Shown here in pieces: positions 44,887 to 54,590 of a stretch of DNA of 64,000 nucleotides. The notes under the pieces are model-generated. The model did not search any database. It had not been told where the DNA came from and saw only the letters and a program-made list of their open reading frames with translations. The DNA lies in contig NC_088355.1 in assembly GCF_036884655.1 (NCBI RefSeq), forward strand, positions 24,211,501-24,275,500, read 5' to 3'. The stretch's first letter is position 1. Every line of letters begins with the position of its first letter. The translations under genes and the position numbers were made by a program. The stretch is from Musa acuminata AAA Group. Lineage: Eukaryota; Streptophyta; Magnoliopsida; Zingiberales; Musaceae.

Positions 44887-47527
44887 TGTAACACCCCTCA
44901 TTTCCGAATGTTCGTATGAACTGTTGGTGATAATGTAAGCATCTATTTTAATTGACAAAAGAAATAGAGTATGAATTAGAGGTAACCTATTTGTAAGATT
45001 TGGGAGATCTGTTCAAAAAAAAAAAAAAAAAAAAGGAAGAGAGAATCTGAGGACCTATATGTAAACCCTAAGGACCTAATCGTGAATATGATAAAAACAA
45101 GGACTAAACTGCAAAATGCACCAAATGACAAATTCCACCGCTTAAGCCTCTCTGCCTTCGTTGTTAAGGAAGCAGAGGAGGCAGCTCGTGGGTGATCAGG
45201 GAAAGAAAAGAAGAAGAAGAAGAAGAAGAAGAAGAAGAAGAAGGAGAAGAGAAAGAAAATTTGGGGCTTTTAGGGTTTTTGCTTTAATCTTATTACTTCG
45301 GGTCAAAATTTGCAAAGGCAAGTATTCTAACCCCATCCTACATAAGTATTTGACTCTGTTTTTATGTTGATTCAAAATAAATTGGAAGATTTTTTATTTA
45401 GAAACTGATATGTTCCTCTTTGGACATAGAACTATGGATTCTGAAAGTTTTCGGTAAACTGACCCCTAAGCACTGTTTCGGCCCTAAGTTTTAGTACAGA
45501 ATGAGAATTCAGGCAGGAACTATTTTTGTTTGAAATTAGACTCGTATGTCTTTCTTTTGACACCGATTTTGTAGATTTTGGACACCGAATACTTACCCAA
45601 AAATTTGTTTCAAAAGAGCCTATAGACGCTGTAAAACAGAGTTCAAGATTTCTGACCTTTCGAAACTAAAACGCCTATAACTCCCTGTTGAAAATTCTGA
45701 TTTGTACCAAACTGATTTTATTTGAAACTAGACTTGAAATCCTCTCTTTTGACATATAGTTTGAAAATTTTGGAGTTCAATTGCTCACCCTATCGTCTAT
45801 TGAATCCGATCCTATAAAGTCTGCAAACCAGTGATTGTGATTTTGACCTTATGTTACCAAATCAGAGGTAACTCTGTGTTGGGAGCCCTGTTTCATATGA
45901 AATCTGTTCTATCCGAATATAGACTGATATATGGTTCAACCATAGCCTTCTTATGGGTATTGGAGCATATTTGTTATTCTAAAATATTTGTTTGATGTGC
46001 CACTGGAATTCTGTCCGAAATCGAGCTTTGGTCGATTTCGCGTATTCTGTTCCATTTCCTTGGATACTTGAATTTGCCTAAACTTCTTATTGGAATTGAG
46101 CTGGTTATGATTGCTTGGAATCCCTGTACACTCTTGCTTTCAATTCTTTCCCTAAAATGAATATTTTGTGAGAGATTTGTTCCTTGCATCACATTGTTTT
46201 TGAAAAGGCACATGTACGTTTGGTTGTTCCGCGTGTGCTTCCGTTATATGCTGCAATTTGTTGAAACTGCCTTCTTGTACTCTGGTGTGTGGGATTGTCT
46301 GGACCTTTGCCAGAAATGGTAAAGGGTATGCGCTGATTTGCCCGCTATGTGGGGTCCCGCTATGTGGGATATTCTGGTATGCGCTTATTTGCCCGCTATG
46401 TGGGGTCCCGCTATGTGGGATATTGCTTAGAGCCTGCGATGCTCTGCCGGCCCCCTTTGACTTCACCTAGACGTGGGTGGATGGAGCTCCCAGACGTGGG
46501 AGACTTTTGTCAGGTGGTCATTCAGAAATGGATGAATCACATTCTGACTGAGATCCCACTACACCCTCTATATGTTTGATATGACATCCAGAGTCTTGGT
46601 GAGTTATTTCTGTTCCTGCTCTGGATAAGTATGATATGATTGCAACGTCAAGGACGACGTTTGAGCTTCTGTACGACATATGAGTTTGATATGCTCTGAA
46701 ATGTTTCCTTCACTGTTGAGTTTGCTTCGTAATGTTCCATATGTCGTTGATGTGTTTTGGAACATTTTATATGCCATTGATAAGCTCCGATATGTTTCCT
46801 TTGTTTCTGATATGCTCCAATTACTCTATGCCCCATCTGTCAGGAACCAAATATGTATGATTAAAAGGACAATTGTGATTCTACTCCTAATGATATTATG
46901 TCTACGAAATCGTATATTCTTCTTTGTGTTTTGAAACTGTATCTCTTTGGAAATTGTACTGTTTTGATATGGATATGTTAGTCACTTGCTGAGCTCTTTA
47001 TGCTCACCCCGTTTGTTGATAAATTTTTCAGGATAGCGTAACTCTTGCTTAAATGTTAAGAATGGGTTGAGGCAGCGGAAAGTTTAGAAGACGTTGGGCA
47101 GAACTTTTGTTAGCATATATGTAGTTGTGTATAAGCTACCTTGCATCTAATGAAATGTGACTATGAATCTAAACCTGTGGATTTTGTGTAAGTTAAAGGA
47201 TCCCTCATGTATAGGGTTTTGGAATGTTAAATTAAATTTGTGTAATGATATGAACTTATGGTAAATCGATGATTGTGGTGACTACATAGATTTCCCCACT
47301 TGTGGATTTATATTGTGGTTTTTATTTTGATGAGTCGAGTTCAGATTGTATGAATTATCAAGTGATGTGTGCTATGTTTATGAATTGCACAGGGATATGA
47401 ATTGGTAGATTATAGAAGTGAAATTTTTGATCTGAATGTTTTCTTAGTGACCTCAAATGTGTGTTTGGATCCTGGGTTAGTTATGATGAAAAATTTTTAT
47501 TATCATGGATATTTTTGGGGCGTGTCA
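44887..47527 (+). mobile_element. Solo LTR, 2641 bp, long-LTR family, TSD TAAGG
   Basis: TGTAACACCCCTCA...GGGGCGTGTCA with TAAGG at 44882-44886 and 47528-47532, inserted in copia integrase. It contains an 18-A run (near 45016), a (GAA)n run (45206-45245) and a 51-bp tandem duplication (46330-46380, 46381-46424). No primer site or coding region. It is homologous to 54391-60209 and 61094-64000. The terminal words resemble long LTRs of Ty3 Del/Tekay-like elements, which is a guess; strand is assigned from the terminal sequence. Confidence 0.88.
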
Positions 47528-47532
47528 TAAGG

Positions 47533-49263
47533 AGGTGTCCATTGGGATAATATCCCATGGTCCTTGAGGAAGTGAGTAAACTCTGTACTTAAGTACTCAC
47601 CTCCTCGATCTGATCGAAGAGTTTTGATACTCTTTCCAGTCTGGTTCTCCACCTCATTCTTATACTCTCTGAATTTCTCAAAGGCCTCGGACTTGTACTT
47701 CATTAAGTACACATATCCATACCTTGAGAAATCATCAATAAATGTAATGAAGTAGGAGTAACCTCCAATGGCATGAGTTGACATGGGTCCACATACATCA
47801 CTATGTATGAGTTTCAACAACTCAGTGGCTCTCTCTCCAGTTCCACTAAATGGAGAGTTGGTCAGTTTTCCACGAATGCAAGGCTCACAAGTTGCATATG
47901 ACACATAGTCGAATGGATCTAGATATCCATCATTTAGCAACTTTTGAATCCTTCTTTCATGGATGTGACCTAGCCTACAATGCCACAGGTATGCACTGTT
48001 CAACTCATCTCGTTTCCTTTTGGACACATTTATATTCATGATATGTGGAGTGGTGTCTAATATAAATAAACCATTATGCAATGTTCCTTTCGTTATGATC
48101 TTATCATCTAATAATATCGAACAACCATTGTTCTCAAAAACAAATTTATATCCACTAACTGTTAAACATGAAATGGAGATAATGTTTTTGATAATAGAAG
48201 GAACAAAATAACATGCATCTAATGCAATAAAAGCTCCACTAGGCAGATGTAGGGCGACCTCGCCAACAGCTAATACAGCAACTTTTGCTCCATTACCCAT
48301 CTTGAGGTCCATCTCGCCTCTCTCTAGTCTCCTAGGCCTTGCCAGAACCTGCAACGAATTACATATATAATAAGCACTATCGGTATCTAATACCCATGTG
48401 TTATCATAAGAGTCTGACAAATGGAGACTGATCATGAATGTACCTGAAGCTTCATCAAGCTTTTGTTTCGCCCTTTCTGCAAGGTACTCTTTGCAGTTTC
48501 TCTTCCAGTGCCCATCTTTACCACAGTGGAAGCACTGGCCTTTGTCCTTTGTTGGGTCTTTCTTAGCAACCTTTGCTTTACCTTGTTTGCCCTTGCCCTT
48601 TCCCTTCTTAAGGGACCTTTCTGCTTTCCTTTTCTTTCTGGTCTCACCAGTGTAGAGAACTGGCTTCTCTTTCTTAATAGTACTCTCTGCCTCCCTCAAC
48701 ATATTGAGGAGCTCTGGGAGAGTCACCTCAAGCTTGTTCATATTAAAGTTCATTATGAACTGTGAAAAGGAATCTGGTAGGGATTGAAGCACAATGTCCA
48801 CACACAAGTTATCCTCTAGGACCATTCCTAGACCTGTGAGTTTCTCTATCCACTCAATCATCTTTAGGACATGGTTCTGAACCGGTGTCCCCTCAGTCAT
48901 CCTAGCGCGGAAAAGGCTCTTGGATATCTCATATCGTTGAGTCCTTCCCTGTTCCTCAAACAATTTACGGACATGTAGGAGAATGGATCTGGCATCCATC
49001 TTTTCATGTTGTCTCTGTAACTCTGGAGTCATAGAGCCCAACATATAGCACTGAGCAAGAGTGGAGTCATCAATGTACTTCACGTAGCGAGCGATCTCAT
49101 CCTCGCTTGCCCCTTCTTCGGGCGTAGGCATCACTGTATCAAGGACGTACACGATTTTCTCCGCTGTGAGAACAATTCTCAAGTTACGGAGCCAATCCGT
49201 ATAATTTGGACCAGTGAGGCGGTTGACATCAAGTATGCCACGTAAGGGATTTGAAAACGACAT
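47533..49263 (-). pseudogene. gag-pol: Minus-strand copia: gag, protease and integrase N-terminal half
   Basis: Frame from the ATG at 49263 runs uninterrupted through gag, the zinc knuckle [14 protein letters not shown], the protease loop (here D-T-D-S instead of D-T-G-S, a change at an active-site glycine), the integrase H-C-R-L-G-H-I-H and C-E-P-C motifs and R-S-D-R-G-G-E-Y, to the solo LTR insertion. The final codons of the 586-codon frame (to 47503) lie in the inserted LTR. It is collinear with 38649-40380 of the plus-strand copy and very similar to it. Confidence 0.93.
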
Positions 49264-49403
49264 TTTCTAAAAATAAAGATGTAGCAAAAAATGAATAACA
49301 TGCAGATTTTGCAAGAAATAAACTATCAAGATATGGACTTCTATCTTAATATGCTCCCACTATTTTACTAACGAGTCACGCGACACCCTCAGCACGTGAA
49401 ACG

Positions 49404-49762
49404 GAAGTCTCCGGCAGACTTCTAGTGGGGATTAGGATCCAATCAGCGTCTTAGTGTAACCTCGAGGGACTCGACCAATCACACTAAGCCTAAAAGGTAG
49501 ACAACTCTTGCCGATCACAACTCCTTGTGATTCCCGTCCTGTTCGGCCTCCGAATCACCATGGCCTCGAGGGACTCGACCAACCATGATGCTCGGTTAAG
49601 TCAACACCTTCGTTACAAGATGAGTCTGATTTGATGATATACCCTCGAGGGACTCGACCAAGCATATCATGCCCTCAGGTCACCGGTGACATCTCTATGT
49701 CGTAAGCAAGATAGCGAATCGCGATATAGGTGAGTCTCGAGGGACTCGATCAACTCAACCTA
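49404..49762 (-). promoter_or_regulatory. Leader stem-loop cluster, minus-strand copy
   Basis: Reverse-strand counterpart of 38151-38509: hairpins at 49450-49488, 49556-49590, 49635-49669 and 49727-49762, the palindrome GTCACCGGTGAC at 49679-49690, and the 49404-49422 hairpin. All stems are retained. One core carries a G-to-A change (TTGATCGAG). Confidence 0.75.
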
Positions 49763-51143
49763 CACCGGGATTCGGTTCCTACTCATAACGATGGAAGGCC
49801 ACGTGGGTCAATCTAATTGCCTCACGTTTACCGACTTAATATTATCGAGAGATGTTTCTATGATTTGGTCTCCTAATATGACATGTCACACATATACATA
49901 TTTAATATATATCTACATCGCATGCAAATATATATACATATCTAGTATGTGTATAAGCAATCACACTAGATGATCATGGACCACAACCTAATATGATTAG
50001 GCCCGAGCCAGTAGGCCTAATCACTCACATCAAGATCTATGTGTGCAACGGTGCATCTCCATGCCTTGTGATCGTCCATCTCGTCCTTGTCGGTTCCGTC
50101 GACATCTTGATGCATCTCCATGCATCACGATCGTCCGTCTCGTGGGTCCCGCTATGGCTTCCACGCTCCCGCTGCGCCTCCTCATGTGATTACAACTTAA
50201 TCATAGGCACGCAGGCCCGACAATAAACGAGAAATATAATGAAGGTTCGCAGACCTCAATAATAATAATCACAAGTACACACATCACACGGTCCATGATC
50301 ATCCGTCCACTCATCATACATCACATGTATAAATAATCATCATCATGTAGGACTACTAGATAATAATAAAAATAATAATCAACTAAACCTTTTAATTAAT
50401 TAATATTTTCTGAAATCAGGGATATATAGGGAATTTCTCAATTCCTAAGGGTATTTTCGTAATTTGGACAAAAGACAGAAACTGGAATTTCTCAAATTCC
50501 GAGGGGGCAAAACTATCTTTTTGCCCAGAAAACCCTAATGCCCTTCTCCCCTTTGCTGCTGCGCCGCCGCCGCCGCCACCCTGCTGGCGGCGGCCTGTGC
50601 GGCGAGGGCGAGGGCACTGCCCTCGCCTGCAGGTGGCACGCCCGCTGGGGTCGCTGCCGCTGCAGGTGGGCGCCCCCGCGGGCGCCGCCTCCTTCGCGGG
50701 CGGTTCTGCCCGCGAGTCAGCGCCCGCAGGTGGTGCTGTCTCGCTGGCGGCCGCCCCTGCGGGGTTTTTGCCCGTGGGAGCAGCGGCCACAGGCGCCGCT
50801 GCCCTGCGGTGCCTCAGCCCGCGCTGCTGCCCCGCGGCGCCTCTGCCCGCGGGCTCAGTGGCCGCAGGCGCTTCTACCGAGCGGGCTGCCAGCCCCGCCG
50901 GCCGCAAGCCTGCTGCAAGCAGACCGCCGGTCGGCTGCTGCAGGCACAGCGCTTGCGCATGCGCCGGCGCTGTGCTGCCTGGCTGCGGCTGCGGCTGGCT
51001 GCAGGCATGCAGATCGAGGGCAACAACTGTTGCTGCCCTTCCTTGCTTTTGCGTCAACGATTTTGACGTCAATATTCTTCCTAAACACAACACACGCAGT
51101 TCAAAAACCAATCATTCGCACGAACAACCTAGCTCTGATACCA
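49763..51143 (-). other. Leader and primer site of the minus-strand copia
   Basis: Leader with GC-rich block (about 50540-51050), longer than in the sister copy by about 150 bp around 50590-50740. Primer site 51131-51143 (minus strand TGGTATCAGAGCT), one base from the LTR. Confidence 0.85.
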
Positions 51144-51144
51144 C

Positions 51145-52638
51145 TGTTGGGAAATCATAGGGGGCGACATCATATGCGCAGCGGAAGAACAAGAAAACAA
51201 AAATCCCCGATTCCCAAAAAGATGTTCATCGTCGTGCGAAGATTGGTGCGCAAAATTCGCAAAAACACAAAACTGCGTATAAATATTGTGTTACCTAGGG
51301 AGATCGTATATCCCTGTTTCCTTGCAGATCCTTAGGAGAGGGTGAAGGAGGTCAAGCGTCCTCCTTTCTAGCGGTGATCCACACAGTAGGGTTGCGACGA
51401 CGCTCCTCAAAACTCCAGGCCTACTCTGAGGGGGAGAGGGAGAGGAGAATAGGAAGGGCAAGCAAAGACTCTAGCCTATGAGGCTGTGAATCCCTCCTAT
51501 TTATAGAGATCCCGTGTCAAAACCCTAATGGGTCCTTTCCCTAGTGGGTATTGGATCTGCATCCAATAAGACAAGGGCTCCGTCGGATATCTCATATCCG
51601 AACCTCTACTCATCGCAATGCCTACCATATGTGTGTGACCCTCTAGGCCCAATATCGAGCTGGCCGTGAGTCATACCTGTCAGAACTCCTTCCAACTCAG
51701 TGAATTATTATCTCTGTAATAATTCACTCGACTCATCGACTACGGAAGTACTAGGCCACTACGCCGTAGTCCCCAGACGATACAGGGGAATCCAATCCAT
51801 TGGACCTGTCTGTCCTCAGTTACCATGTACCTATAGTCCCTCATCCATCTAATATCCCAGAGACCGTATATCGAGCATGGTGCTGTCAGACCCATACGGT
51901 TTCTACTCGAGTCTCGCTCTAATCGGATTCTCCCGGAGAACTCTTTCTCTCTCAACCCGAATGACCCTGGCCAGGGATTTGTCTGAGCAAGAACACATAG
52001 GATATTCCTCTCATGATACCGAGAGTGGATGATCCTCTATCGACACTCAATAGCCCTCGTAAGGTCGACTACCACTCCCAATGACCAGCTGTACTAGATC
52101 TGGGAACAGCCAAACCTATAAGTCTGGTATCAAAGAGTGGAGCACTCATACAGGACATCCTTGGTGTCTCAAGTCTAAGAACCAGATACACCACTAGGAC
52201 TACGGAATCGTTGTCTGACAATAAGGCATCATCAACCATCCAGCATTCCGTAAGCGGATCAATCAGTGAACTCATTCTCCAATGAGCACCTGTACTGTAT
52301 CCCTAGTGTCCCTACACGAGCAGCTATGAGACCAGCTGCATCCATCATATGGACGGGTATACAGCACACCAGTCTATCCGGTTATCACGATGTCCCTCTC
52401 GAGTAACCTATGACCGGGATTATTTAGGATATGTGTTTAAAGGTGAATCGATCTCATTATCGTGATCTCATCACGATCCGATTCCCATTGCACAAATCCA
52501 AGGACATCACAATATATATGCATTTATGCAATAGTTATAAAGTGATATACGCCAAAATATAATAAGCAAAAAGATTCTTTATCAAGTCACACGTGCCATC
52601 ACTCACGTGATTGGCTTGCTGGGCACTTATGACTAGCA
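51145..52638 (-). repeat. 5' LTR of the minus-strand copia
   Basis: 1494 bp, TGTTGGG...GACTAGCA on the plus strand. About eleven single-base differences from 33466-34961 by eye. TATA box at 51498-51505 on the minus strand. Confidence 0.95.
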
Positions 52639-53447
52639 ATTAGTACTAGTTCCAGAAGAGATTGTATAAGAAATGTGTTTGATTAGCCAATTCCTTACCT
52701 TTAAAATTCCTTTCCAAGCTACAGAGTGGTATGTTCTTGTTGAAATTTCCCAGATTGATTCCTTTGAAAGATACCTAGCAGAAACCCATTATGACCATAA
52801 GGAACATTTGTTTTGCAAAAGATCTCATAGTTGTTGTACCAGGCATGCTTGATTCCAATCTCTAGTATTTCTCAAGTTTAGCCCCCCTTCATCTTTCGGT
52901 TTGCAAATGCTATCCCAATTTACCATATCCATTGCCTTGTCATTTGTGCCATTCCAGAAGAAGTTCATTAATAACCATTCAATATCTTGGAGAAGTCCAG
53001 CAGGCAGAAGAAATGCATTACACCAATATATAGAGTTGGAGTGCAATACAGAACGGATGAGTTCGAGTCGTCCTGCTTTTGATAGAAGCCTATTTTTTCA
53101 AGAAGAAATTCTATTCTTTATTTTTTGCAGGATAGGCTGACAGGTTTTGTGAATGCTTGTGGATATGAGCGGGAGACCCAAATAAGGAACTAGCAGGCTT
53201 CCCTCACTAACCCCCAAAGATTGTGCAATAAAGACCTTATCCTCAATGCAAGGGCTCATATATACTTTACTTTTAGCATGATTTAACTGAAGTCCAGAAA
53301 CCATACCAAAGTCATTCATAATAGTAGCCTGGTTCTTTACTGAAGTTGGATCATTTTGGAGAAAGATAAGTAAATCATCTGCAAATGTTATATGTGATAT
53401 ATGAATAGAGCCAGCATTGGGTACCTTAATGCTGCCATAAGCGTGTA
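52639..53447 (-). pseudogene. LINE copy L7, RT part
   Basis: Continues L7 after the copia insertion: ATTAGTACTAGTTCC joins exactly to the sequence ending at 33465. It covers the RT C-terminal half back to the F-A-D-D box near 53370-53385 and stops at 53447, where Ty3 gag sequence starts with about four bases of overlap. Several frame breaks; inactive. Confidence 0.88.
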
Positions 53448-54390
53448 CAGTTGTCGCGCTTTAACTTCTCCCCGGATCTCTAGCTTTAAGCCCTCAATGA
53501 AGGTTGTCAATAGCTATTTTTGAGACCAATCATGAGTTTGATTAGATAACCTTTCAAACCTGGTTTGGTACTCCTGAATGTGGATGTTTGTCGGATCTTT
53601 GCTAATTGTCCGTCAATATTCTCGTAATCGGTTGGTCCGAAGCGGATTAGTAGTCCTTCTTTGAATTGTCACCATGAAAGGACTCCAAAAGTTTGTTCAA
53701 ACCAGTCAAACCACTGTATGACATCCCCTTCAAGATGTATTGTTGCAATTTTCACCATAGATACGTCCGGGGTTTTGTGGTACCGAAAATATCGCTCCGC
53801 ACGCGAAATCCAACCAATCGGATTTCCTTCTTCCCATCTAGGGAAGTTTAATCTCATGTGTGGATAGTTGGGGTCAGTCATAGAGCCTCCCCTCCCTTGG
53901 AAGTCATCTCTTTGGGCTTAGTGCGATTGGGCAAAGTTCTCTCCTTGATATGATTTCTTCGGGTTTAGTGGTCGGCCCAATCTGAGTTCGGTAAAAATTG
54001 TCCGAATCTTATCCTCCATTCGTGCCTCCAAGGCTTCGAATTTAGCATCGATTGCCTCCGTAGATGCCACAGTATTCCTCCAAATATGTAGCTCAGATGG
54101 TAGAGCGCTCGCTAGGCATGCGAGAGGTATGGTGATCGATACCCCGCATCTCCAACTTACTCATTGATTTATTAAACCATTTAAAATTATTGCCTCAAAA
54201 TATGTAATATTAAGATATCTCTTTTGTTATCAGGTTAAAGGCATGTATAGGATGAGAGAATGATGGTCGAAAGGATTGGTGGATCGGTGGATGTAGGCTG
54301 CGATTTAGGTTTGTTTTGTGGCTGTTTTGGGTGCAGCTTGAGGGTGTGGTTTGGTGGAGCTTTAGGGCTATGGATGAAAGTTTTGGATCT
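53448..54390 (-). pseudogene. gag: Second Ty3 copy: gag fragment and part of leader
   Basis: Minus-strand homologue of 23720-24570. Frame 53881-53669 holds the P-N-Y-P-H-M-R and I-G-W-I-S-R-A-E-R-Y-F gag blocks. Frameshifts occur on both sides. The gag start region is interrupted by a 102-bp retroposon. It ends at GGATCT, where the long LTR begins; the remaining leader and LTR resume at 60210. Confidence 0.85.
54091..54192 (+). mobile_element. tRNA-Ala-derived SINE-like retroposon, 14-bp TSD
   Basis: CCTCCAAATATGTA (54077-54090) and CCTCAAAATATGTA (54193-54206) flank a 102-bp insert that is absent from the equivalent site near 24375. The insert and its first flanking bases carry a pol III A box TAGCTCAGATGG (54089-54100), an anticodon arm CTCGC/GCGAG with loop TAGGCAT, a B-box-like GATCGATACC (54134-54143) and the acceptor strand CATCTCC (54147-54153). 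These match plant tRNA-Ala. A 39-nt AT-rich tail follows. The 5' acceptor strand is replaced by target sequence, so it is not a working tRNA. Confidence 0.85.
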
Positions 54391-54590
54391 TGTAATATCC
54401 CTCACTTTTGAAAAATTATTAATAAGGATTTATATGTAAATTTGAGGACCTATATGTAAATATAAAAATTTCAAGGACTAAACTGCTAAGTTACAAAATG
54501 AAAAGAAAATAAAGAAAACCGAAAATTTCGGTTTTATCCCACCGCCTCCCACGCACTCTCTGTTTCTTCGAGAAACAGAGAGGAGCCGTG

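Larger units (their letters stand above)
33466..52638 (-). mobile_element. Ty1/copia element, minus strand, with two nested insertions
   Basis: Complete outline with TSD ATTAG (33461-33465 and 52639-52643): 5' LTR 51145-52638, primer site 51131-51143, leader, gag-pol starting at 49263, and 3' LTR 33466-34961. It is interrupted by a solo LTR at 44887-47527 (TSD TAAGG) and by a plus-strand copia of the same family at 35387-43133 (TSD GTACA). Its two LTRs differ at about eleven sites seen by eye plus a 2-bp indel, so it is relatively young. Confidence 0.95.

Noticed and set aside
54082..54154. Functional tRNA-Ala gene
   Set aside because: The 5' acceptor strand does not pair with the 3' strand, position 33 is A instead of U, and a TSD brackets the insert.
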